Notes under the pieces: generated by a model
The model's database searches: none
Told to the model about the DNA's origin: nothing
What the model saw: only the letters and a program-made list of their open reading frames with translations
Program-made: the position numbers and the translations under genes
Source: Comamonadaceae bacterium
GTDB lineage: Bacteria > Pseudomonadota > Gammaproteobacteria > Burkholderiales > Burkholderiaceae_C
Direction of reading: 5' to 3'
Assembly: GCA_947458345.1 (NCBI GenBank)
Contig: CANHBU010000011.1
Span: 1-14,043 of the forward strand
DNA: 14,043 nt
Part shown: positions 1 to 8,964 of the stretch, piece after piece
How the letters are laid out: each line of letters opens with the position of its first letter
Numbering within the stretch: position 1 is the stretch's first letter

Positions 1-384
1 GATGGGCGCGACCGCCACAAAGTCCTTTTTGGAATCGTAGGGCGACTGCTTGAGGATGTGCGGTGCGATCGAGTGCGAGTCGGCCGCGCCGTAGACCAAG
101 GTGTAGCCATCGGCCGGGCTGCGGGCGGCAGCGAGCGAGCCGATCGTGCCAATGGCGCCAGGCCGGTTTTCCACCACCACCGGCTGACCCAGGCGTTACG
201 ACAACGCCGGCACCATGGCCCTGACCAGCACGTCGCCGCCGCCACCGGCCGCCCAGGGCATGATGATCTTGACAGGCTTGCTCGGAAAGTTGCTCGACTG
301 CGCCCAGGCCGTCGGGGCCAGGCCGGCCAGTGCGCTGGCGCTCAGTGTGCCGATCACTTGCCGGCGAGAGGGATGCTGCTTCAT
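1..384 (-). pseudogene. Bug/TctC-family tripartite tricarboxylate transporter substrate-binding protein, 3'-partial, with in-frame TAA
   Basis: Periplasmic binding protein of the Bug (TctC) family, which captures small carboxylates or related compounds for uptake. The N-terminus has a signal peptide with a twin arginine (SRRQVIG) and an AWAQ cleavage end. The family-typical PSKPVKIIMPWAAGGGGD follows, then LS and a TAA stop at 198-196. The same frame continues without another stop to the window edge for 65 codons, with the family hallmarks RLGQPVVVENRPGAIGTIG and ARSPADGYTL. The sequence on both sides is normal, so a single base change best explains the stop; family members often have a polar residue such as E or Q there. 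The start at 384 has an AAAGGAG ribosome binding site 8 bases upstream. It lies 80 bp downstream of the CoA ligase, probably in one transcript. The ligand cannot be told from sequence. Either a true pseudogene or a base error. Confidence 0.88.
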
Positions 385-464
385 TTGGGGTCTCCTTTGG
401 GATGTAGATCTTGGACCGAGATTAGGTTAACACTTTGCTGCAAGGCCGAACTCGGGGCTAACCA

Positions 465-2078
465 TCACCCGGACCGCCTTTTGAGTCCGCGCAAGTCGAT
501 CGCCTCGCCCCTCGGGTCTTGACCTGAGGCAAAGATCAGGTTTTTCTGCAGCTTGTTGGTGGCCGTCACGGGCAGGGCGGTGCGAAACACCAGCCAGCCC
601 GGCGCCTTGTAGTAGGCCAGCTCCTGCAGGCAGTGCGCCACCAGCTGCCGACCCAGCGCCTCGTCGGGTTGCACGCCGCTGGCGGGCACCACCACCGCGA
701 GCACCTCTTCGTCTCGCATCTCGTCGGGCACGGCCAGTACCGCCACCCGTGCCACCGCCGGATGGGCGGCCAAGCTCGCTTCGACTTCGGCAGCCGAAAT
801 GTTTTCACCGGAGCGCCGGATGATGTCCTTGCGGCGATCCACAAAATAGAGCATGCCGCTGTCGTCCTGGGTGACGACGTCGCCGGTGTGGAACCAGCCG
901 CCACGCCAGGCCTGCTCGGTGGCTGCCGCATCTTGCAGGTAGCCCGAAAAAAAGCCGCGACGCGGATCGTCGCCGCTGCAGCGCACGAGCAGCTGCCCGG
1001 GCTTGCCCCTTGGCAACTCGCGGTCCTCGTCGTCGACCACGCGCACCTGCAGCGGCGGGGCCGGCCGGCCAAAGGCGCGGGTGTGGGTCAGCCTGGGCTC
1101 GTGCGGGTTGGCCAGGAAGCGCCCCGTTTCGGTCATGCCCCAGACTTCCACGAAGGCAAAACCAAAGCGCTCCTCGACCGGCCCATGCAACTGCGGATCG
1201 CAGCCCGCACCGAGGCCGAAGCGAATGCGATGCTGGCGCTCTAGGGGGTCGGGTGCCTGCTTGAACAAGGCCGGCGGCATGATGCCCAGGTAATGGATCG
1301 CCGTGGCCTGCGACTGCACGCAGTCTTGCCACCAGCTGCTGGCGTGAAAGCGGTCGGGCAGCACCAGGCAGTTGTCGGTCAGGCACATGGTGGCAATCGA
1401 GGTCATGCCGCAGTTCATGTGAAACACCGGCAAGGGGTTGAGCAGGCGGTCCTGTCCGTGCTCGAAGGCCAGGGCGCCGCCGAGGTCGCGGTACCAGGCC
1501 CCGGCGGTCATGATGTACCCGTTGCTCAGCAGGCAGGCTTTGGGCGGGCCGGAGGTGCCCGAGGTGAACAAGATCGCCGCCTCGCGCTGCCAGGGATCGC
1601 CAGCGGGCTGCACCGCCCTGTCCGGCGCCATCGGCAGCGCCTGCGCCAGCTCCTGGGCTTTGACCAGCGGCGGACGCACGCTGCCCGGTCGAGCCAACGC
1701 GGCCCTCAGGGCCTCATGGCGCGCCTCGATCGCCACCAGCAGATCGGCCTGCGACAGCGTCAGGGCATGGTCGATCTCGCCGCCGCGGTGGTCGGGGTTC
1801 ATCGGAACGATGCACGCGCCCAGCGCGTTGAGGGCCAGGAAGTGGAAAAAATGGCGCGGATGGTTGCCCAGGGCCAAGGCCACACGATGCCCATGGCCCC
1901 AGCCACGTCCGCTGTAAAGGCCCAGCAGCGCGTCGACCTCTTGGCCGGCTTGTTCAAAGGTCCAGATGCGACCGCCCGAGAGCGCCGACTCGGCCAGAAA
2001 GGGCAGGCCGCCGGCGCGCCGCCGGGCGGCGGTAAAGGCCTCGTGCAGGCTGCGTGAGCTATCGATGGGGTGTTTCAT
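465..2078 (-). CDS. AMP-dependent acyl-CoA ligase, CaiC-like
   Basis: Member of the ANL adenylating superfamily: it activates a carboxylic acid with ATP to an acyl-AMP, then transfers it to CoA; probably cytosolic. The 537 residues show the P-loop motif FTSGTSGPPK (171-180), GMTETG (314-319), the TGD that binds AMP ribose (398-400), the hinge region RRKDIIRRSGENIS (415-428) and the C-terminal catalytic lysine in TATNKLQK (K509). Length and motif flavour resemble crotonobetaine/carnitine-CoA ligases, but the substrate is not established. The ATG at 2078 is chosen because GAGGA lies about 8 bases upstream. An in-frame ATG at 2126 would add 16 residues encoded partly by a short tandem repeat and lacks such a site. 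It follows the enoyl-reductase-like gene by 72 bp and precedes the binding-protein gene, so the three may be co-transcribed. Confidence 0.9.
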   Translation of the reverse strand: MKHPIDSSRSLHEAFTAARRRAGGLPFLAESALSGGRIWTFEQAGQEVDALLGLYSGRGWGHGHRVALALGNHPRHFFHFLALNALGACIVPMNPDHRGGEIDHALTLSQADLLVAIEARHEALRAALARPGSVRPPLVKAQELAQALPMAPDRAVQPAGDPWQREAAILFTSGTSGPPKACLLSNGYIMTAGAWYRDLGGALAFEHGQDRLLNPLPVFHMNCGMTSIATMCLTDNCLVLPDRFHASSWWQDCVQSQATAIHYLGIMPPALFKQAPDPLERQHRIRFGLGAGCDPQLHGPVEERFGFAFVEVWGMTETGRFLANPHEPRLTHTRAFGRPAPPLQVRVVDDEDRELPRGKPGQLLVRCSGDDPRRGFFSGYLQDAAATEQAWRGGWFHTGDVVTQDDSGMLYFVDRRKDIIRRSGENISAAEVEASLAAHPAVARVAVLAVPDEMRDEEVLAVVVPASGVQPDEALGRQLVAHCLQELAYYKAPGWLVFRTALPVTATNKLQKNLIFASGQDPRGEAIDLRGLKRRSG

Positions 2079-2110
2079 GGAGCGGTCCTCAAGGGGATGC
2101 GACCGGCGCG

Positions 2111-2140
2111 GGCCATTGGGAGCCATTGGGGGCCATTGCC
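2111..2140. repeat. Three tandem 10-bp units (GGCCATTGGG type)
   Basis: Three consecutive 10-mers, GGCCATTGGG, AGCCATTGGG and GGCCATTGCC, fill the gap between the reductase stop and the ligase start. They supply several ATGGC triplets on the minus strand, one of which makes the apparent in-frame upstream ATG at 2126. No function is evident. Confidence 0.6.
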
Positions 2141-2150
2141 TGCTATCTTT

Positions 2151-3215
2151 TCAGGTCGTGCCACTAGAGGCGGGCGCCAACCCGTGGATCCCGCGCAGCA
2201 GCACCTTGCCGCGCCGGTGCGGCAAAGCCGCATGGGCCAGCGCCTGGGCCACGTCGCCCAGGTCATAGACCTGTTCGACCTCCATGTGCAGCACGTCTTG
2301 ACGGGCCAGCTCGAGCAGGGCCGGATAGACCTCGCGACCGGCCTGTCGGTTGGCCGCATCGCCAAACCAGCGCGCGAGCCAAAAGCCCCTGACTTCGACG
2401 CCTCGAAACACCAAATCGTGCGCGCCGATCTGGCTGGCCTGACCACTGAGCAGGCCATAGACGATCACCCTGCCGGCATCACTCAGGCAGGCGGCCAGCG
2501 ACTGCGTGGCGGTCCCGCCCAGGGCGTCGAGGGCCAGCATCACCGGCTGCGCGCCGGTGATGCGCACGACCTGCTGGCGCAGGGCATCGGCGTCGAGTCC
2601 GTCGTCGACCAGCCAGTGGCCCTGTGCGCCTTCGGGGATGGCCTGGGAGCGTCGCACGATGTTAATCAGGGGAATGCCCAGGTGCCCCGCCAACTGCCTG
2701 ACGCATTGGCCAACGGCCGAGTTGGCGGCGTTGTGCAGCACCCACTGACCCGGCGCCCAGCCCATGTGCTTGAGCAGCACCCAGGCGGTGGCTGGGTTGG
2801 CTGCCAGCATGGCTTGCTGCAGCGCATCGCCCTCGGCTGGCAAGGGCAGCAGGCTGCGGCGATGGACCACCCGCTCATCGGCCCACAGCCCGCCCGCGCC
2901 CAAGGGCATGACGCGCTGGCCCACCTGCAAGTCGCCCACTTCGGCGCCTGCTTCGAGCACCAGCGCCACGCCTTCATGACCGGGCACATAGGGCACACTG
3001 GGCTGCACGCCGTAGCGCTGCTGCATTTGCAGCAAATCGGCCGGCAAGACGGTCATGGCCAGCATGCCGATGCGCACCTGCTGCGCGCCGATCGGCTGGC
3101 GTGGCTCTGGGCGCAGCCGCACGCGCTGCGCCCAGGGTGTGTCGGGTGCGGTGTCGATGACCTCGACGACGCGGGGCGCAGGCAGGATGGTCTGGGTGGA
3201 CAAGGTGGCGCTCAA
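2151..3215 (-). CDS. Medium-chain dehydrogenase/reductase, 2-enoyl-thioester reductase (MECR/Etr1)-like
   Basis: A 354-residue zinc-free medium-chain dehydrogenase/reductase. It most resembles the mitochondrial-type trans-2-enoyl-CoA/ACP reductases, which reduce a conjugated double bond with NADPH. Shared hallmarks are QRYG at 66-69 (Y68 matches the catalytic tyrosine), PGHEGVA (78-84), NPATAW (140-145), the nucleotide-binding NAANSAVGQ (162-170) and RGVEVRGFWLARW (271-283). The cysteine-rich structural zinc loop of alcohol dehydrogenases is absent. The start is a TTG at 3215 with no clear ribosome binding site; it puts the N-terminus where the family begins, but it is the least certain start in the window. 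The gene heads the minus-strand cluster with the CoA ligase and is divergent from the esterase, so reduction of an enoyl-CoA made by the neighbouring ligase is plausible. A quinone-oxidoreductase-like role is the alternative. Confidence 0.82.
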   Translation of the reverse strand: MSATLSTQTILPAPRVVEVIDTAPDTPWAQRVRLRPEPRQPIGAQQVRIGMLAMTVLPADLLQMQQRYGVQPSVPYVPGHEGVALVLEAGAEVGDLQVGQRVMPLGAGGLWADERVVHRRSLLPLPAEGDALQQAMLAANPATAWVLLKHMGWAPGQWVLHNAANSAVGQCVRQLAGHLGIPLINIVRRSQAIPEGAQGHWLVDDGLDADALRQQVVRITGAQPVMLALDALGGTATQSLAACLSDAGRVIVYGLLSGQASQIGAHDLVFRGVEVRGFWLARWFGDAANRQAGREVYPALLELARQDVLHMEVEQVYDLGDVAQALAHAALPHRRGKVLLRGIHGLAPASSGTT

Positions 3216-3269
3216 TCAAATCAAAAAGGCGACCGGCTCGATGGCGCTGCGCTGCTACTATTTTGCTCG

Positions 3270-3275
3270 AAGGAG
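3270..3275 (+). promoter_or_regulatory. Ribosome binding site AAGGAG that fixes the GTG start of the hydrolase
   Basis: AAGGAG lies 9 bases before GTG at 3285. This is the only strong site in the divergent gap, and it sets the start inside a much longer open frame that runs antisense through the reductase and ligase. Confidence 0.75.
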
Positions 3276-3284
3276 TTTTTTCCA

Positions 3285-4313
3285 GTGCCTGTATCTCCCC
3301 GGATTGACACGCTGCCCCAGGCTGCTCGCGCAGAGGCGCCAGCGGCCATCGCGGTGCGCCGCATCGGCAGCACCTACGTGGGCGGGCGCCGCGCGAGCTT
3401 GCAGGGCTTGCCCATGCGGCAGATCGTCTACTCGCCTGGCGGTCCGAGCGTCGACTTGGACCCCAACGGTCAGTTTCAGATCGAGCAGATGTATGTGCAG
3501 TATGTGCAGCTGCACAAGCCCAGGGCCCGCCATCCGCTGCTCCTGATGCACGGCGGCGGCATGTGCGGCGTCACCTACGAAACCACCCCGGACGGTCGCA
3601 GCGGCTGGCAGGAGATCTTTCTGCGCGCTGGCCACGATGTCTGGATTGCCGACGCGCTCGAGCGCGGCCGCGCCTCCTGGGCCCGCAGCCCCGAGTTCTT
3701 TGCCGGCGAGCCGGTGTTTCGGCCTATGCATGAGGCCTGGGAGCTGTTTCGCATCGGCCCGCCTGGCTCTTGGCGCGATGGCCTGCCGCATGCCAACACC
3801 CGTTTCCCCGTCCAGGCCTTCGAGCCCTTCATGAAGCAGGCGATGCCGCGCTGGACCTGCAACGATGCGGCCACGGCTGGCGCCTACGGCGAGTTGGCCC
3901 GCCTGCACGGCCCCTTCGTGCTGATCGCCCACAGCCAGGGCTGCAACTTCGCTTGGGCCATGGCGCTGGCCCATCCGCAGCAGGTGCGCGCCATCGTGGC
4001 GCTCGAGCCCTCGGGCTTTCCGCAGCTCGACGATGTGGCGCTGGCGCCGCTGCGCGGCATCCCGCAGCTGATGGTCTGGGGCGATCACCTCGATGCCCAT
4101 CCGCTGTGGTCGCAGCTGCGGCCGCGTCTGCGCGCTTTTGCTCAGCGCCTGCGCCAGTGCGGCGCCCAAGTCGACGACTGGGATCTGCCGAGCCTGGGGG
4201 TGCGCGGCAATTCGCACATGCTGATGATGGACGACAACAGCGAAGATCTGGCGCGGCGCATCGACGGCTGGCTGGCCGAGCAGGGCCTGGTGGCGCATTC
4301 AGCGCCTTCTTGA
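3285..4313 (+). CDS. Alpha/beta hydrolase, esterase 713-like
   Basis: A 342-residue alpha/beta-hydrolase-fold enzyme expected to cleave an ester; the substrate is unknown. Visible are the oxyanion loop MHGGG (88-92) followed by TYETTPDGRSGW (97-108), the nucleophile elbow AHSQGC with S217, ALEPSG with E241 after the next strand, and GNSH with H311. From memory, the Alcaligenes esterase 713 has the same HG...WETTPDGR...GW pattern and a Ser-Glu-His triad with nearly the same spacing, so E241 is the likely acid. The GTG at 3285 is chosen for its AAGGAG site; the open frame reaches back to 2070, but that part is antisense to real genes. There is no obvious signal peptide. It is divergent from the MECR-like gene across 69 bp, suggesting shared regulation with the catabolic cluster. 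It ends 24 bp before a tRNA gene. Confidence 0.85.
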   Translation: MPVSPRIDTLPQAARAEAPAAIAVRRIGSTYVGGRRASLQGLPMRQIVYSPGGPSVDLDPNGQFQIEQMYVQYVQLHKPRARHPLLLMHGGGMCGVTYETTPDGRSGWQEIFLRAGHDVWIADALERGRASWARSPEFFAGEPVFRPMHEAWELFRIGPPGSWRDGLPHANTRFPVQAFEPFMKQAMPRWTCNDAATAGAYGELARLHGPFVLIAHSQGCNFAWAMALAHPQQVRAIVALEPSGFPQLDDVALAPLRGIPQLMVWGDHLDAHPLWSQLRPRLRAFAQRLRQCGAQVDDWDLPSLGVRGNSHMLMMDDNSEDLARRIDGWLAEQGLVAHSAPS

Positions 4314-4327
4314 ACTTGTGCCATAAT
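4298..4327 (+). promoter_or_regulatory. Putative promoter of tRNA-Arg
   Basis: CATAAT at 4322-4327 matches the -10 consensus at five of six positions and sits 10 bases before the mature tRNA. The best -35 at usable spacing is a weak TTCAGC (4298-4303, 18 bp away) inside the last codons of the hydrolase gene. Confidence 0.45.
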
Positions 4328-4337
4328 CGATAGTTCA

Positions 4338-4415
4338 GCGGCTGTAGCTCAGTTGGATTAGAGTACTTGGCTACGAACCAAGGGGTCGTGGGTTCGAATC
4401 CTGCCAGCCGCGCCA
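4338..4415 (+). tRNA. tRNA-Arg (anticodon ACG), CCA encoded
   Basis: The full cloverleaf can be folded by eye: acceptor GCGGCTG/CAGCCGC (4338-4344 with 4405-4411), D arm GCTC/GAGT, anticodon stem CTTGG/CCAAG around loop CTACGAA with anticodon ACG, T arm GTGGG/CCTGC around TTCGAAT, discriminator G and an encoded CCA at 4413-4415. ACG is wobble-modified to ICG and reads CGU, CGC and CGA. It appears to be a single-gene transcript, closed by the terminator 15 bp downstream. I see no integrase or attachment-site duplication next to it. Confidence 0.96.
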
Positions 4416-4430
4416 GAATTTGCGTTCTAG

Positions 4431-4468
4431 AAAAACGGGTTGGACACTTCGGTGTCCAACCCGTTTTT
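4431..4468 (+). terminator. Rho-independent terminator after tRNA-Arg, UUCG tetraloop
   Basis: A perfect 17-bp inverted repeat, AAAAACGGGTTGGACAC (4431-4447) and its complement (4452-4468), closes on a TTCG loop. The outer five A/T pairs give a U tract on either strand, so it can act in both directions. It separates the tRNA from the riboswitch-terC unit. Confidence 0.93.
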
Positions 4469-4472
4469 CTTT

Positions 4473-4507
4473 GGGGCCAAGTCATCCAAGGGGTGCGGGG
4501 CCAAGTC
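4473..4507. repeat. 11-bp direct repeat GGGGCCAAGTC
   Basis: GGGGCCAAGTC occurs at 4473-4483 and again at 4497-4507, start points 24 bp apart, between the tRNA terminator and the riboswitch. It could be a tandem regulator site for the terC promoter or chance; no promoter could be placed with confidence here. Confidence 0.4.
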
Positions 4508-4549
4508 CTCTTGCCACCTAAGGATTTGAACTCCTCGTATAGTCCGAGG

Positions 4550-4702
4550 TTCTTCCCCAAGGGGAGTAGCGAGCCAGTCGAACTGGCCGGTCAGGTCGTC
4601 AATACACAGTGTGCCGCAGCGCGCTGTCGGCCTTTCCAGACCCGGATGCTTTCGGGTCACGCAAGACCTTGTGGGTGCGTTCAACCGTACCGAGGTCTGC
4701 TA
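4550..4702 (+). promoter_or_regulatory. yybP-ykoY manganese riboswitch in the terC leader
   Basis: The leader carries the conserved parts of the yybP-ykoY (Mn2+-sensing) riboswitch in order: AAGGGGAGTAGCG (4559-4571), CCGGTC with GTCAATACAC (about 4587-4606), the stem CAGACCCGG/TTCGGGTC (about 4638-4658), GCAAGACCT (4661-4669) and AGGTCTGC (4693-4700), ending four bases before the terC ATG. The terC Shine-Dalgarno (GAGG, 4692-4695) lies inside the last strand, and AGACCT (4664-4669) is fully complementary to AGGTCT (4693-4698), so control of translation is likely. In known members Mn2+ binding to the two loops raises expression of Mn exporters. The class is assigned by recognised motifs, not a covariance search. 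The exact 5' edge is uncertain. Confidence 0.88.
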
Positions 4703-4703
4703 T

Positions 4704-5669
4704 ATGAATACCGTTGCGCCACTGTGGCTGTGGCTTGTCTTTGTCGCCATTGTTTTGGTGGCCCTGTTCGTCGACTTTGTCGTGCTTAAAAAACAGGGCG
4801 CCCATGAGGTGGGCGTCAAGGAGGCCCTGAACTGGTCCATCGTCTGGGTGGCCTTGAGTTTGGCCTTCAATGGCTTGTTTTGGTGGGCGGTGCATGAGAC
4901 CACCGGCAGCAGCAGCGTGGCCACCGAAAAGTCGCTCGAGTTTCTCACCGGCTATCTGATCGAAAAGAGTCTGGCGGTTGACAACATCTTTGTCTTCCTG
5001 ATGATCTTTACCTACTTTGCCGTGCCAGCGGCCTATCAGAAGCGGGTGCTGATGATCGGCATCATCGGTGCGATCGTGCTGCGCACGGTGATGATTCTCG
5101 TCGGTGGCTGGCTGCTTGCGCACTTTCACTGGGTGCTTTACGTGTTCGGCGCCTTCCTGATCCTGACGGGCATCAAGATGTGGTGGGCCGCCGGCAAGGA
5201 GCCCGACCTCAGTGAGAACCCAGCGCTGCGCCTGCTGCGCCGCATCATGCCGGTCAGCAGTTCCTACGACGGCGAGAAGTTCTTCACGATCGAAAACGGC
5301 AAGCGCATCGCCACGCCCCTGTTCATGGTGATCTGCCTGGTCGGTTTGACCGATGTCATCTTCGCAGTCGACTCCATACCGGCCATCTTTGCCATCACCA
5401 GTGATCCCTTCATTGTGCTGACCAGCAATGTGTTCGCCATCCTGGGCTTGCGCGCCATGTTCTTTCTTTTGCAGGCGGTCGCCTCCAAATTTCACCTGCT
5501 CAACTACGGCTTGGCTGTGGTGCTGGTGTTCATCGGCACCAAGATGGTCTTGATCGATATCTACAAGATCCCGGTGGTGGTATCGCTGCTGGTGGTGGTG
5601 GCCATCTTGGCGGTGACCATGGTGCTGAGCGTCAGATCGGCTGGCGGCGCTGCACCCTCCCGCAAGTGA
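4704..5669 (+). CDS. alx: TerC/Alx-family integral membrane protein, probable manganese exporter
   Basis: A 321-residue inner-membrane protein of the TerC family, the same size I recall for E. coli Alx, which is linked to Mn2+ export and alkaline pH. It has about nine hydrophobic segments (first at about residues 7-29, last at about 289-310) and the two acidic signature motifs in membrane helices, EKSLAVDN (87-94) and GLTDVIFAVDS (214-224), followed by ITSDPFIVLTSN. The ATG at 4704 is chosen because MNTVAPLWLW begins the first helix and GAGG lies 8 bases upstream; the frame is open back to 4611, but that part is riboswitch. The manganese riboswitch directly in front supports a metal-export role over tellurium resistance. 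A short zinc-ribbon gene follows after 25 bp. Confidence 0.92.
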   Translation: MNTVAPLWLWLVFVAIVLVALFVDFVVLKKQGAHEVGVKEALNWSIVWVALSLAFNGLFWWAVHETTGSSSVATEKSLEFLTGYLIEKSLAVDNIFVFLMIFTYFAVPAAYQKRVLMIGIIGAIVLRTVMILVGGWLLAHFHWVLYVFGAFLILTGIKMWWAAGKEPDLSENPALRLLRRIMPVSSSYDGEKFFTIENGKRIATPLFMVICLVGLTDVIFAVDSIPAIFAITSDPFIVLTSNVFAILGLRAMFFLLQAVASKFHLLNYGLAVVLVFIGTKMVLIDIYKIPVVVSLLVVVAILAVTMVLSVRSAGGAAPSRK

Positions 5670-5694
5670 TTGCACAGTCTCAAAGGAGCGAGCC

Positions 5695-5979
5695 ATGAAA
5701 TGTCCTCAATGCGTCGATCAGCTGCTGACCATGGCCGAGCGCCAGGGTGTTGAGCTTGACTATTGCCCCAAGTGCCGGGGCGTGTGGCTCGACCGGGGCG
5801 AGCTCGACAAGATCATCGAGCGCAGTGCGGCGCACAGCGCGGCTGGGACGCCGGTGGCCGCACCGATGCCGCAGCAGGTGCAGCAGCCGATGCCGCAGCC
5901 GATGCCGCAGCAGGTTTGGGTTCAGCCCCACCACGGTTACCGCAAGCACAAGTCCTGGCTGAGCGATATCTTCGACTGA
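5695..5979 (+). CDS. Small zinc-ribbon (zf-TFIIB type) protein
   Basis: A 94-residue protein with an N-terminal zinc ribbon: CPQC (C3, C6) and CPKC (C24, C27) followed by RGVWLDRGELDKI, the signature of the bacterial zf-TFIIB domain family. After about residue 50 comes a low-complexity Pro/Met/Gln linker (PMPQ units), then a basic-aromatic tail ending KSWLSDIFD, a C-terminus seen in other members of this family. The function of these proteins is unknown. The ATG has AAGGAG 8 bases upstream. It lies 25 bp after the TerC gene and 49 bp before greB, all on one strand, so co-transcription from the riboswitch promoter is possible. Confidence 0.88.
   Translation: MKCPQCVDQLLTMAERQGVELDYCPKCRGVWLDRGELDKIIERSAAHSAAGTPVAAPMPQQVQQPMPQPMPQQVWVQPHHGYRKHKSWLSDIFD
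5863..5910 (+). repeat. 12-bp coding repeat in the zinc-ribbon gene
   Basis: CCGATGCCGCAG occurs three times, at 5863-5874, 5887-5898 and 5899-5910, with a related 12-mer (CAGGTGCAGCAG) between the first two. It encodes PMPQ-QVQQ-PMPQ-PMPQ. An in-frame 12-bp period allows linker length to change without frameshift. Confidence 0.8.
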
Positions 5980-6028
5980 GGCGGGTGCGCTGCGCGGGCG
6001 CTTGCGGCTCGGCTGCTATGCTTTTGCC

Positions 6029-6577
6029 ATGAGCAAAGCCTTCACCAAGGAAAGCGAGTCCGACGACGAGGAGCCGGAGTTTGCAGCCTTGCCGCCTGGC
6101 GGCAAGAACTACATCACCCCAGCGGGCTTTGCACGGCTCAAGGCCGAGCTGCTTGAGCTCATTGACAACGAGCGTCCGCGCATCGTCGAGATCGTGCACT
6201 GGGCGGCGAGCAACGGCGACCGGTCGGAAAACGGCGACTACCTCTACGGCAAGAAGCGCTTGCGCGAAATCGATCGACGCATCCGCTTTCTCACCAAACG
6301 GCTGGAGATCGCGCAAGTGAGCGATCCGGCGATTCACCACGGCAGTGAGCAGGTGTTTTTTGGCGCGACGGTCGACTATGTGCAGGCCAACGGTCAGCGC
6401 CAGACGGTGACCATCGTGGGCATTGACGAAGCCGACAGCCTGGCCGGGCAGATCAGCTGGGTCAGTCCGGTGGCCCGGGCCTTGCTCAAAGCCCATGTGG
6501 GCGATGAGGTGGCGCTGCGCACCCCCGGTGGTTCTGTGATGCTCGAGCTGTTGCAGGTGAGCTATCCGGCCCCTTGA
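6029..6577 (+). CDS. greB: Transcription elongation factor GreB
   Basis: GreB enters the secondary channel of backtracked RNA polymerase and stimulates cleavage of the transcript. The 182 residues show the N-terminal coiled coil with the tip motif SNGDRSENGDYLYGKKRLRE (61-80); D64 and E67 are the acidic tip residues. IDRRIRFLTKRLE follows and identifies GreB rather than GreA, and the C-terminal FKBP-like domain ends in SPVARALLKAHVGDEV. The acidic stretch ESESDDEEPE before residue 20 and the length fit the betaproteobacterial form. The start ATG at 6029 lacks a clear Shine-Dalgarno, but it gives the standard N-terminus MSKAFTKE. A short hairpin GCCCC-TTGA-GGGGC (6569-6582) spans the stop codon. 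The gene is convergent with spoT 59 bp away; no U-rich terminator is evident between them. Confidence 0.95.
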   Translation: MSKAFTKESESDDEEPEFAALPPGGKNYITPAGFARLKAELLELIDNERPRIVEIVHWAASNGDRSENGDYLYGKKRLREIDRRIRFLTKRLEIAQVSDPAIHHGSEQVFFGATVDYVQANGQRQTVTIVGIDEADSLAGQISWVSPVARALLKAHVGDEVALRTPGGSVMLELLQVSYPAP

Positions 6578-6636
6578 GGGGCTTGCGCCGCCGTGGCCTG
6601 CAGCCGCTGCTGGCCCCAAGGGCCTGTCTGGCGCGC

Positions 6637-8898
<2,262 letters not shown>

Positions 8899-8964
8899 GC
8901 CCCAACTTTAGCGCGTGCGAGCCTGCGTGGTCGTCCGGCGGTCTTCTTGGGTGCACAACAGACG

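Noticed and set aside
2079..2126. 16-residue upstream extension of the CoA ligase
   Set aside because: It starts inside a tandem repeat without a ribosome binding site, while the ATG at 2078 has one at good spacing.
2070..3284. Long plus-strand open frame upstream of the hydrolase (frame open from 2070)
   Set aside because: It is antisense to the MECR-like gene, has no family motifs, and the strong ribosome binding site with GTG is at 3270-3287. High GC keeps the antisense frame open.
4521..4537. T-arm-like AGGATTTGAACTCCT, considered as a tRNA fragment or attachment-site copy
   Set aside because: The 7-base loop lacks the conserved TTC, there is no matching acceptor stem, it does not duplicate the tRNA-Arg 3' end, and no integrase is nearby.
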